Source: Hsuehochloa calcarea (lineage: Eukaryota; Streptophyta; Magnoliopsida; Poales; Poaceae). From it: 64,000 nt of DNA. The stretch spans positions 248,001 through 312,000 of the forward strand of contig JAYEVG010000037.1 of assembly GCA_036346395.1 (NCBI GenBank), given 5' to 3'. A program made the position numbers and the translations under genes. This document shows, in pieces, positions 1 to 10,384 of the stretch (position 1 is its first letter; each line of letters opens with the position of its first letter). The notes under the pieces were generated by a model. The model ran no database searches. It saw only the letters and a program-made list of their open reading frames with translations, and was not told the origin of the DNA.

Positions 1-1915
1 ACGGTTCACCGCTTCCCTGTGTAACGGTGTGTGTCGTACGAAAGCACTGTTTATGGGTTGGACGACTGTAAAGCATACCTGGAGTGTCAATGCGCACTGT
101 TTATGGGTTGGACGACTGTAAAGCATACCTGGAGTGTCAATGCTTGAGATGAAGTTTCTGAAAGGTTTTGTTATGATTAGTGCTAGCTATACTGGTTATA
201 TCTTGTGGATAAAGTGTACAACCTCTGTAGAGTGTTAACAATCTATTCGAATAGCCGCGTCCGCGGTCATGGATATGCTCGGAGATTTCACACGAGGGTT
301 AGATTTTAATAAAACATTTGGGAAGGGAGCTGTGTGATCTAAGTCATATGGCTATGTGAAATAATTTGATTAGGCTTTGTGTCTTTGTGAAAACAACTGT
401 TAAACTACTATTTATTTGTTTTAAACATGCTTTTCAAACTATTATTTGTATTCAATTGCAAATGCTGCTTTATGTAAAATAACCACAGAAGTCATTCGTT
501 TGGAATAAGCCATCATCAATAAATTGCATTCTGTGGTATAACTCGCGAGTACGGTTGTATACGCATGCTTGCTATAATCAATCAACAGAAGTGGAGGAGT
601 CTTCGCCTGTCTTGGAGGAAGAGTTATATGAAGGTGTTAATCGTTAGTTCTTGATCCCAGTCGGTTGTTTGTGGTGAATTGATGAGATTCCGCTGAAATT
701 TATTTGTTCCGCTGCTTATTTAATTATTGTTAGCCCAGCGAGGCTTAATAAATGTAAACTCGACCATAAGGTCAAAACTCTTATTTGTTATTCAAATTAA
801 TCGTTCATGCTATTATTCGTTTTGTGTGGGTCGATATTCATCTATGTTGACACTGTATGCACTAGCGTGATCCTGGACTAGTGCAGAATACACAGAGGGT
901 CTAGAATTGTATTTTTTGGTCCCGAGAATTGATAATAGATACATGCTATCTCTTTTATATGGACAATCCGACTTAATGCCTAAGAAATAATCTATAAAGA
1001 AATTTATCAATCCAATTTAATCTTTCAACTATTAAAAATAACATTCCTAATAAATAATATCATATTCCTAACAATAACTGGATAGATAAGGAATTCCAAA
1101 ATAATCTACCTAACTAACTATTATTTATTTTAGGAAACCAATCAGTGCGCATGGAAAATAACGTACTACGGCACCGGCGGGCACTGTTCACCTATTGGCT
1201 ATTGCTACAGTATCCTAGGTACTGTTTGCACGCCTGCTGCGCAGCCCCGTACCTTTCTCCATAACAAATCAAGTAGTAAGAGAAATAACCTTGGTACCCT
1301 TCATTTATTCATATACTTTAATGTTCCACTCTTGGAAAGAAGAGGTTGAGAGATAGGCCTCATTTATTCATGAGAACTTGTGCATTCATTCAATGAGGGT
1401 ATAATAGGAAGAAATAAGGTAATTGTACCTCGAAGTTGTAGAATGACTTACATTTGAAGAAGAGTTGAGAAGTCTAAAACGACTTACATTTGGAATCAAC
1501 AGGAGTATCTTTTTAATAATCATATTTGGCATAAGAACCCATACCAGCGCATGGCGCCATGGTCCCTTAGCTCTTGGCTTGAGAAATTAGTTGCCTTAAT
1601 TGCATTGTTTTTGCTATTACTGTAGGAATTTAGATTCTGTGTGCTGCTGAACTTTAGGATTTTTCAAATTTGCATGTGAAATGTTTGTTGCTTTGATATT
1701 TCATTTTCAACGACAAACGGATCTCAGAACGGATTAATTTACTTGATAGGTCTGACTTTATTTGTCTTTCCTATCACACTGGTAATAGAATGGTGTGATG
1801 CACAGATACTTTGTAAATCAATTAGATCTCCAGATTTTTTATTTAGCTGGCATTTGGATGTATTAGTGATTGATAAGCCTTACTGTTAAGTATTTGTGAA
1901 CATTTTTCATTTCAG
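1..1915. other. Non-coding left edge, probably NAPRT intron with inserted repeats
   Basis: No exon of the neighbouring NAPRT gene could be recognised here, although the first visible exon (1916) begins in mid-protein. This stretch is therefore most simply a large intron, perhaps containing an old insertion. It is AT-rich with scattered stops in all frames. A 50-bp tandem duplication lies at 44-143. A small ORF at 813-1010 (-) matches nothing I recognise. Confidence 0.5.
44..143. repeat. Two perfect 50-bp tandem copies
   Basis: The unit starting GCACTGTTTATGGG is present at 44-93 and again, without a visible difference, at 94-143. Perfect identity suggests a recent duplication or slippage event. 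No function is apparent. Confidence 0.9.
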
Positions 1916-4042
1916 GTATAAGGCGGTTGGAATTAGGCTAGACTCTGGTGATTTAGCATACTTGTCTATTGAGACCCGCAAGCTCTTCCATGCAATTGAA
2001 AAAGAATTTGGGGTTGTTGGCTTTGGAAAAATGAATATTACGGCAAGCAATGATCTTAATGAAGAAACAATTGATGCCTTGAACAAGCAGGTAAGCTGTA
2101 CTTTAGAGTAACTATTAAAAATGTTTGGTGATATAGTACTGTCCAGGCTATTATTTTAGTCTGTATATTTCTCTGTGTGATCTGATTGTCTCTGACAATA
2201 TTAATTGACTGATTTCTACGAAACCAGTATACGCTGGCTTGTATAACTAATTTGTAGATCAATATTAATTGCAAACAGGACCCAGCTGGTTCTGGTATGT
2301 GGTAAACTGGTAACTGACTAAAAATTAAAATAGAAAAGGTTTGCATAAAAAAAAGCTGGTATAAGCTGAGTAGCTGGTGGCACTAAATCTGCTGCTGGAA
2401 ACCATTCTCTGCTTAATGAAATTCTTTGCTGTGCTAAATCCAACACTTCACATGGCTGTGCAGAAACAGGTTCAGATGCACAAGCCTATGACGGATATGC
2501 ATCTGCTTGCAGTATATCTCACTTTACCAGTTTCACTATAGTTGGTGGCCTGGTGCATGATTATTGTCATTTTTATGTAGGGCCACGAGGTAGATGCATT
2601 TGGCATTGGTACCTACCTAGTTACATGCTATGCACAAGCAGCACTTGGTTGTGTATTCAAATTAGTTGAGATTAACAAACATCCTCGGATTAAACTTTCT
2701 GAAGATGTCACAAAGGTATGTATGCCATTAGTACCTCAAAGCAAAAATAGCTTTAGCAGTGTTTGATGCATCACAAAGTTGTCTGAAACTGTAGCTCTCT
2801 TCTTCAGGTATCCATACCATGTAAAAAACGATGCTACAGGTTGTACGGAAAAGAAGATTTTCCTTTGGTTGATATAATTACTGGAGAAGATGAGCCAGGC
2901 CCAAAGGTAAACAATATGCACGTTATACTTAAGAAATAAGCTCGCATGAAAGAATGTTGAAACAAAGTAATTAGTGTTCTTGTTGCTTGCTTCAGTTTTT
3001 AAATCTCTAGTAGCTAATCTTATATATGTTTACGGGTTTTGTCATTTTTTGGGTTCCTTCATAGGTTGGTGAGAGGCTCCTGTGTCGTCACCCTTTCATT
3101 GAATCAAAGAGAGCGTATGTTGTTCCGCAGCATGTTGAGGAGTTATTGAAGTGCTACTGGCCTGGAAATTCATGTATGATTATCCTAAGCAGGCTAAGCT
3201 TCTACATAGTATTCTCTACCTTATCTATCTCATAACTAGATCTGGATATGTATACTTCATTTGCCATCCTAATTCCCTTTTGTGAAGTCTATTCACTGAA
3301 ATCTGACAGCTATAGGCCTACAACTAATGTGCGCTGACTTTTGTCTTGTTTTTGTTGGTATAGTTGCAGTTGCTAAAACCAGGTGCCTAGAAATAATGGT
3401 GACAATAGCAATACCTTGCTACTATCCTAGTCACTGTATAGTAACAGGAAATATGACAAGTTGTAAATATTGACATCACCAAAGTAACTAGTTGTCATTG
3501 CCATCATGATACTAATTACCGTAACCAATATAAAATAGGGTTTATAACTCGCAAAAAAAGGGGGGTTTCTGCGAGTAGGTATAGTGTGTGCTATTATAAC
3601 AACATTGAAGTGTTCGTTGGAGAAAATTATGATGTTTACATCACCTAAACATGTGTTGTGGCTTATTTTGAAATGATGAATGGGTGATGTATTGTCAAGT
3701 ATTCAAGTAGAAAAATCGTTGATGTCAATCTTTATTCTGTTGTCATGCTGAAGCCAAACCACGGGAAGAGCTACCGTCCATCAACGAAATCAGGAGTCGG
3801 TGCATGCGTCATCTGGACCGTATGAGGCCAGACCACATGAGGAGGTTGAATCCAACACCGTACAAGGTCCTGTACTCCTGTTACTCTTTAGCTATATGCT
3901 ATTAATTCGACCCTTGACATTTTAATCTTTTCTTACACTCATCTCCCCGCGTGCTCCTGAACAGGTAAGCGTGAGTGCTAAACTGTATGATTTCATCCAT
4001 TTCTTGTGGCTCAATGAAGCTCCCGTTGGCGAACTGCATTGA
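1916..4042 (+). CDS. NAPRT: Nicotinate phosphoribosyltransferase, C-terminal exons (5' part outside window)
   Basis: NAPRT converts nicotinate and PRPP to nicotinate mononucleotide in the Preiss-Handler route of NAD salvage. Six exons can be placed with GT-AG borders: 1916-2090, 2581-2715, 2808-2906, 3065-3173, 3754-3866 and 3965-4042 (stop TGA 4040-4042). They encode about 225 residues in one continuous reading frame, with the family motifs GIRLDSGDLAYLS, ITASNDLNEETIDALNKQ, EVDAFGIGTYLVTC, KLSEDVTK, GERLLCRHPF and MRPDHMRRLNPTPYKVS, ending NEAPVGELH. Plant NAPRTs are about 550-560 residues, so roughly the C-terminal 40% is here and the N-terminal part lies left of the window. No frameshift or stop was seen, so the gene looks intact. 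The family assignment is firm; the exon 3754 acceptor is the least certain border. A MULE begins about 220 bp after the stop codon and may sit in or just past the 3' UTR. Confidence 0.93.
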
Positions 4043-4261
4043 AGAAAGAGAATGTTGAGAGCGTCAGCACTGAATCAAACCTTACCTTAGCAACTACCAG
4101 TCATGGGAATAATGTGTGTTAATCTTTTACCGTATCTGTGTTTCTGTCAAGGAACGTGAGGATTTGACCCTACATCTGCAGGGCTCGAAAGCTCTATATA
4201 CAATACGCAAAAGTACAGCGTGGAGAGCTAAGAGAGCACTTACAGTAACCATGCTGTTTTG

Positions 4262-5089
4262 GAGTTCTGGACAAATTTAGCCCCATTGCGTAACAAAAAT
4301 TCCAAAAATAGCTCTGATAATTTCAAAATTTCAAAAATAGCCCCCCTATTGTACTAGCTGCCGTCGGGGATGGCAGCAACTGCCGTCCCTAGGGGCAGCA
4401 CCAAGGTGCTGCCCCACGTGGGCAATTTTTTTTTCCAAAAAATTAATTAATAATATTTGTTGGACGATTTTTTAAATATGCCAATCGAGCTCAAAAAATT
4501 ATGAAATTTTTTGTGGAGCCTCCTGGCATAGTTTTTATGTTTGTGTAATTTTTTTGAAATTTTATGCATTCTTTTTTTTTTCTGTAAAATTCTTTAAAGT
4601 CTAATGTTTGTAGGAATTTTCTAATATAGCAAATGAGGTCCAAACATTATGAATTTTGTTTTCCATACTCCCTACACAGTGGATTTGATTGTGTAAATTT
4701 TACAAAATTTTATATGCTCTGAAATTATCTCGACAAATTCAGGGTTTATGTCTCAAAAATTAGGACGAGACGTTTCGGAAATTAGGGTTTCATGATTTCA
4801 TGTGACTTGAAATGTGCGAAGTTTGGTACGACATGACTACTCTCGTACCGCTATGGTTCTTGATCACATTTCTTACGTGAAAGTAGAGTGCGAAATGCAG
4901 AGTCTGTAAATTAACTTAAGCGAAAGGGCCGAGAACGTTGCGATTACGAAGAAACCCTAAAACATAGCAGAATCGATACCGATGTGAAAATGCATACTTT
5001 GATGGCTCAGCGGAGGTACAGCACCAGAACTACATTGCAGCCCGCGTGCGGACAAAAGCACGTTGCATGTGATCACATGGCATGATGGT
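4262..5089 (+). repeat. MULE left terminal inverted repeat
   Basis: About 828 bp matching the reverse complement of 9549-10375 with scattered substitutions and small indels. Landmarks shared in order from the end are GGACAAATTTAGCCC, a GC-rich stretch of GGCAGCA motifs with CACGTGG, a long AT-rich stretch, and CAGCCCGCGTGCGGA. Similarity stops just after GGCATGATGGT at 5089. Confidence 0.88.
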
Positions 5090-5227
5090 TCGGTTAATTA
5101 CTTTACCATGGACGCTACTACTACGGTAACTTGTGACACGAGCTTCCGGACCTTGTAAGTACGCATGCCTTTAGGGGATAGTTAAAACATGACGAATAGG
5201 AGGGGGACTACTACGGACTAGCCCGAC

Positions 5228-5678
5228 CTACTGCGTGGATCGGGGCCATTTGCCCTTTCTTGCGAGCTCGGCATTGTACTCCTCGCCTGTCGCCCTGGCC
5301 TCGGCCGCCATTTCCCGCTTTTTCTCGTGCTCCCTCTCGCGTGCCTTGCGCTCCCTACGCCTGCACGCCTCGAGATGGGCCTGAGTCTCCCGGCGGATAC
5401 GCTCGTTGTGCTCTTCAGTCCGACGATCCTCCTCCCGGATCTCGCGTCCCCTTTCGGCATTCCACTCCTCGCGGCGAAGGCTCGTTTGGAACGTTCTGGC
5501 AGGGGTTGCTGCTATGAGGGACTTCACTGCGGAGAGCTGCCATCCTGGCAAGCTGCTCTTGCCGGACCCGGGCCTCAGCAGCCCTAGCTTGTTCGGCCCG
5601 TGCCGTTGAAGCTCTTGCTAGATCACGGGTTTCGTCCCATTGCTTCTTGAGGTTGTCCATCCCAGCGTGGTGAAGCAA
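5228..5678 (-). pseudogene. Charged coiled-coil ORF inside MULE, frameshifted
   Basis: Two overlapping minus-strand frames (5678-5415 and 5551-5228) join into one sensible protein if a single frameshift near 5480-5500 is allowed. It would start at an ATG near 5661 (MDNLKKQWDETRD) and end with a stop at about 5228. Composition is dominated by Arg, Glu, Ala and Lys in long helical stretches (EEWNAERGREIREEDRR, RRRERKAREREHEKKREM), predicting a long charged coiled coil of about 140 residues. There is no transposase motif, zinc finger or signal peptide. I do not recognise the family. It could be a captured host fragment or a MULE accessory ORF. The frameshift argues it is no longer made. Confidence 0.45.
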
Positions 5679-5906
5679 GCTCTGGTGTAGTGTTTGGTTT
5701 GGTTGTATGATTTTCTCTCGTAGATGACTTGCACCTCCTTTTATAAGTCAGAGGGTTGGCATGACGTGGTTGGCAGAGTGTTGTCTAATCTTTCTGCAGA
5801 GAGTAGTCATGTCCCATTTTTGGAGTCTTGTATTTTGGTAGGAAAAGCTCGGGAGGCGAGTGTTGTCACGTTTTGCTTTGCGAGTCCTCTATCGTCTGGT
5901 TTACGA

Positions 5907-6151
5907 TGTGTTGTCACGTCTTACTCTGCAGTCTTTGTCATTTGATGCGAAAAGTTGGCGAGGCGGTGTGTTGTCAAGTCTTACTCTGCAGAGTGTTGTC
6001 ATTTGATCCGAAAAGTCGGGCAGGCGGCGGTGTGTTATCACGTCTTACTCTGCAGTCTTTGTCATTTGATGCGAAAAGTTGGCGAGGCGGTGTGTTATCA
6101 CGTCTTACTCTGCGAGTCTTTGTCATTTGATGCGAAAAGTTGGCGAGGCGG
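5907..6151. repeat. Tandem array, about four 60-bp units
   Basis: Units begin TGTGTT(G/A)TCACGTCTTACT at 5907, 5967, 6031 and 6091, and each ends with GGCGAGGCGG or a close variant. The second unit is four bases longer and the most diverged. Part of an older unit is recognisable upstream at 5860-5906. Reading frames over the array translate to repetitive peptides and are not taken as genes. Confidence 0.88.
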
Positions 6152-6193
6152 CTCTTTTGCGCTTCATTTAAGAGCGGTAGTCTTTGCAAGAAA

Positions 6194-6226
6194 TTTGCGG
6201 TACTTAGATAATCGAAGTACCGCAAA
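6194..6226. repeat. Perfect 12-bp hairpin
   Basis: TTTGCGGTACTT at 6194-6205 pairs exactly with AAGTACCGCAAA at 6215-6226 across a 9-base loop. It lies just right of the 60-bp array. Function unknown. Confidence 0.8.
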
Positions 6227-6537
6227 GTAGATGACGATGGTTCCGCTACCGATTTAGAAATTCTTGTTTGATTAATTCACACGCAAAGTGTTCACAGCGG
6301 AATTAGATAGATGCATACATGATACAAACTAATACAACAACGTCGTAAAGGCATACATCACGTAGTGCAGGGATGCATAGATAAAGAGTGGATATTACAA
6401 TCTTATTAAAACTGAACTTCTACTTAGCAAGAACAAGAAATAATAGAAGAAAAATTACCAAGCGCCATGTTAACTAATTTACGTAGCGATTTCTCAACCC
6501 TTTCCATCCTTTCATCCATCTTTTAAGAACATTATAT

Positions 6538-6993
6538 TTATTTTCCGTCGGTTGATCCGATGGTCGAGGCACTTGATTTAAATGCACGACACACGACGTG
6601 TGTCCTCTTGCAAGGTGTAATTTGCATTGCAATGCCTCGAACCTCGCGCGACTTCATCACCCACACCCGAACCGGCATGTTGTGTTCTGTAAAAATAATT
6701 GGAACTGCAAGTGAAAAAATATGATGTTTGGAAAGAAGTTCATTGGGGATGATCAGACATAAGTTACCGTAAGATTCGAACATTTCATGAATACTCGGGA
6801 TGGATTCGTTGGCGTATGGGAGGTGAACACATTCACCGGACCCCTGCAACGAGGGCAATCCAAGTGCTGTCGTAGTGCTTCTAATTGCCTGCTCACTCGA
6901 AAGTTTGATGAGGCCGTAGACATCCCGTTTAAGACTGGAAGGAAGGTGAAGAGGAACTGAAAGAGTGAGTGGAATGACAGCCAAATCATGCAT
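6538..6993 (-). CDS. Hypothetical 151-aa protein within MULE
   Basis: An open frame of 151 codons on the minus strand with ordinary amino-acid composition (MHDLAVIPLTLSVPLHLPSS...). It has no visible signal peptide, membrane helix, zinc finger or repeat. A TATATATA stretch lies only a few bases upstream of the ATG (about 7000-7007). If that is a promoter, the true start would be further inside, for instance at Met68 or later. I do not recognise the family. Being inside a MULE without transposase, it may be a transduplicated host exon or a chance ORF. Codon conservation against relatives would decide. Confidence 0.35.
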   Translation of the reverse strand: MHDLAVIPLTLSVPLHLPSSLKRDVYGLIKLSSEQAIRSTTTALGLPSLQGSGECVHLPYANESIPSIHEMFESYGNLCLIIPNELLSKHHIFSLAVPIIFTEHNMPVRVWVMKSREVRGIAMQITPCKRTHVVCRAFKSSASTIGSTDGK

Positions 6994-7262
6994 ATATATA
7001 GCCTGCGGGTAAATTGTAATTTGGTTGAAGAAAATTCGCGTCCGCGAGGTAGCAGGGCCGAGGAGGTATCGTGGGGCAGCATTGCGTTATGTCTTTAAGG
7101 TTTAGTAAGGTAAAATTGGGAGGTACAATTGTTGTTAGTACTAAATATTTCAGAGAACATTTTGTGTACATAAATCTCATAGTAAATAGCATGGGACATT
7201 ACATAAATCGAAAGGCGGGATGCACAATGGCATTACATAACAAGTTTTACACGGCCATGAAA

Positions 7263-9283
7263 TTAGTTAGGGCGCATCGTCGTGTCGCTTGCCGGGACGA
7301 CGTAGTTGATCCTCAGGGAATGTTGTAAGGTCGAGGTGGCCGACTAGAGGGGGGTGAATAGGCGGTTTTAAAAATCTTTCGCGCTAAACCAATATATAAA
7401 TGCGGAAGCTAATAGCGAATTGGTTTTGCACAATTAAAACCTAAATCAACTAGGCTCAACTAAGTGCACCGATAATACAAGAGAGCAATCATACAATGAT
7501 ATATAAGCAATTAAAGCATGTAATGTAAATTGCTCAAAGTAAAGCACAAGTAAAAACAAGATGGACACAATTATGTTTTTTCATGGTGTTCGGAGACTTG
7601 CCGGTCTCCCCTAATCCACGTTGAGGTAAGCCTAACCACGTTGGACCGGTTCCACTAATTAAGCCAACACCTCCGAGGTAAGTCCAACACTTGGACCGGT
7701 TCCAAATCGGCTAAGTCTCTAAAAAGGGTGCTCTCTGGAAAAAACGTTCCGCCGAGATTCCGGAGCGTCCGATAATCGGAACTTCCGCACATACAATGCC
7801 GGAACTTCCGATTATCCTGACAGAGCACAGCAATAGCTTTTTCAACAACTTCAATTGCAAAATACATTTGCCAATTGACAAGCCATGCCAACAAAGATCA
7901 ATAGCAAGATTCCTAGCAAGTTGCAAAACACATTTGCAAACTTTTAGAATCATGCCACAAGGAAAAAGGTACATGGACTTACACCATTTGCAAACTTAAG
8001 TCACATGCTACAAGAAATCAAACATGAGCATCAACTATTTGCAAAACACATTCGTAAATAACAGCATCATGCTACAAGGCTAAGGCGCATGGATTTCAAC
8101 CATTTGTAAAACACATTTACAAAGTATAGTCCCATGCTACAAAGATTAAATGCATGAGCCTCGGCTATTTGCAAAACACATTCGCAAATAATAGCTCCAT
8201 GCATAGATGAGCTAGAGCAAACACAATGAGCTATCAACACATGACTAACTCATGCTACTAGTCAAGACCCCTCTTAATAGTACGGCAATCCTATACTAGC
8301 AATCCGGTCTATCAACCAAACACCGAGACCGGTAAAAGACTAGGAACACATCCTTAGCCCTAGCTAGTCATACCTTTGCCTTGCATCTTCTTGAAGCTTG
8401 ATGACGCACATGAGTATACAAGAACTACACAAGTTTTGTATGCTCAAACGGATTTGTTTCAAAGTAAAGATCCCAAATATATGTGAAGAATGGAATATGG
8501 ATCAATACTAATGAAACCACAAAGTATAGAATAAAACTCCCCCTAAATGTGTGCATACACAAATGTGTAATAAGATCATATGCATATATTCAAGTTTGAC
8601 TTATGGTTGAGTTCAATCCTATATTTTGGATCCGAGGAATGCAACAATATATAAGATTGAGATGTCGATTGCATACCTCGTTGTATTTCACCTTTATATC
8701 CAAATGAGACTACACAAAGATAATACTTGACAAGAGAGTTAGTCTCATATTTGGATTTGTCATTAATCACCAAAACAATCCATTAACTCGTAATGGCGGG
8801 TCTAGATCTTTCAAATGTGAACTGTCAGGGAGTGGCGACGCCTCAAGGCCGTAGTAGGGGCCATGTTTGGGAGGCGAATCTGGGGTGATCTCATCGTGGC
8901 GGTCCGGCTGAGGCCTGAGCATGTCGTCAACCCACTGGTGCTCTTCCTGCGGGAAGCGTACAGGGTGAGTTAGTCATTGGTTTTGAGCGACGGAAAAATC
9001 GGTGTAAGTACCTTCACGTGTACCTGAGTAGGCTGTTGTGTTGACGATGATCCTCCTGGCCAGTTTGAGCCGTAGTGCTGCACGGTGTACCCTCCGTACG
9101 TGTCGCCGAACCACTGGTCGCGCTCCTGTAGGTGTGATTGAATGCCGTGCGAGGAAGTCTAGTCCTGCGTCTCCCTCCGTGATGACGATGGTTGCAGCAG
9201 AGTGTTGTCCCCTCGTGGAGAGTCTCGAAAAGGTTATGGAACTCTGGGTATACACGCCTCGATCTCTCCCTAGCCCACTCTAG
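7263..9283 (-). pseudogene. Spliced MULE ORF split by solo LTR
   Basis: Reading leftward, exon A (about 9283-9024) ends at a CAG|GTACAC donor. Exon B starts after a CTTCCCGCAG acceptor at 8946 and runs to 8814, where the LTR is inserted. Removing the LTR (7324-8813) and one copy of its AATGT duplication lets exon B continue in frame from 7318 to a TAA at 7263-7265. The peptide is hydrophilic and Pro/Ser/Gln-rich (QEEHQWVDDMLRPQ, KHGPYYGLEASPLP). The 5' part of exon A carries a stop or frameshift and its start was not found. The low-complexity tail resembles those of transposon-borne plant mobile-domain proteins only in general style, so no function is assigned. Confidence 0.5.
7324..8813 (-). 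mobile_element. Solo LTR A (copia family D), shortened
   Basis: Minus-strand orientation, with TG at its start and CA at its end. It is flanked by a perfect 5-bp duplication AATGT (7319-7323 and 8814-8818). Its outer ends match LTR 57019-60036 throughout: the start reads TGAAAGATCTAGACCCGCC and the far end reads CTAGTCGGCC then CTCGA. At 1,490 bp it lacks about 650 bp of CATCATGTGTTGATG-type repeats and a second block near the 3' end of the LTR, so two internal deletions are inferred. No internal retroelement sequence is attached, hence a solo LTR. Confidence 0.93.
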
Positions 9284-9378
9284 GGTAGCACGTGTTCAAT
9301 GTGTTCCTATCGTAGGCCCGTCGATGGGGTCGTCCCCTGCAGCGTTCCCGTAAGGCTCGGTGGTCACCTGGTAAGGGT

Positions 9379-9498
9379 GCACGCTGGTGCGGAAGTACGG
9401 TCGGCCGACTGGAAAGTGCTCCCACGACTATAACTGTAGCAGGGCGTACTCGTGGGAGCACTTTCCAGTCGGCTGACCGTACTTCCGCACCAGCGTGC
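9379..9498. repeat. Long hairpin, 49-bp arms
   Basis: Left arm 9379-9427 and right arm 9450-9498 are reverse complements with one mismatch, separated by 22 bases. It lies directly inside the right MULE TIR. The region downstream (9500-9548) partly repeats TIR-like sequence (ATGTGATCACATG), suggesting local inverted duplication. Confidence 0.9.
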
Positions 9499-9548
9499 CA
9501 TGTGACCACATGTAACGTGCTTTTGATCACATGTAAAGTGCTCCCACG

Positions 9549-10375
9549 ACCATCATGCCATGTGATCACATGTAATGTGCTTTTATCCGCACGCGGGCTG
9601 CAATGTAGTTCTGGTACTGTGCCTCCGCTGAGCCATCAAAGTATGCCTTTTCACATCGGTATCGATTCTGCTATGTTTTAGGGTTTCTTCGTAATCGCAA
9701 CGTTCTCGGCCCTTTCAGTTAAGTTAATTTCCGTACTCTGCATTTCCGCACTCTACTTTCACAGAAGAAATGTGATCAAGAACCATAGCGGCCAAGAGTA
9801 GTCATGTCGTACCAAACTTCGCACATTTCAAGTCACATGAAATCATGAAACCCTAATTTCCGAAACGTCTCGTCCTAATTTTTGAGACATAAACCCTGAA
9901 TTTGTCGAGATAATTTTAGAGCATATAAAATTTTGTAAAATTTACACAATCAAATCCACTGTGTAGGGAGTATGGAAAAAAAAATTCATAATGTTTGGAC
10001 CTCATTTGCTATATTAGAAAATTCCTACAAACATTAGACTTTAAAGAATTTTACAGAAAAAAAAAGAATGCATAAAATTTCAAAAAAATTACACAAGCAT
10101 AAAAACTATGCCAGGAGGCTCCACAAAAAATTTCATAATTTTTTGAGCTCATTTGGCATATTTAAAAAATCGTCTAATAAATATTATTAATGAATTTTTT
10201 GAAAAAAATATATTTTTTTTGGCCCACGTGGGGCAGCACCAACGTGCTGCCGTCCGGGACGGCAGCAACTAGGTGCTAGTACAATGGGGGGGGGGGTTAT
10301 TTTTGGAATTTTGAAATTATTGAGGCTATTTTTAGAATTTTTGTTGCGCAATAGGGCTAAATTTGTCCAGAATTC
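9549..10375 (-). repeat. MULE right terminal inverted repeat
   Basis: Partner of 4262-5089. The extremity ends ...CCAGAATTC at 10375, immediately followed by the second copy of the 9-bp target duplication. A run of 12 or more G residues at about 10286-10298 replaces a shorter C run in the left arm. Confidence 0.88.
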
Positions 10376-10384
10376 GCTGTTTTG

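Larger units (their letters stand above)
4262..10375. mobile_element. Mutator-like element (MULE), 6.1 kb, with long TIRs and 9-bp TSD
   Basis: Both ends read GA(G/A)TTCTGGACAAATTTAGC inward and continue as inverted repeats of about 828 bp. They are flanked by a perfect 9-bp direct repeat, GCTGTTTTG, at 4253-4261 and 10376-10384. A 9-bp duplication with long inverted repeats is the MULE signature. No MURA transposase was recognised, so this copy is non-autonomous. Inside are a coiled-coil ORF (5228-5678, -), a 151-aa ORF (6538-6993, -), an ORF split by a solo LTR (7263-9283, -), a 60-bp tandem array and a 49-bp hairpin. The nested LTR (7324-8813) is a later insertion; without it the element is about 4.6 kb. 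Confidence 0.9.

Noticed and set aside
5828..6230. ORFs across the 60-bp array
   Set aside because: Translations are repeats of one short phrase caused by the array period.
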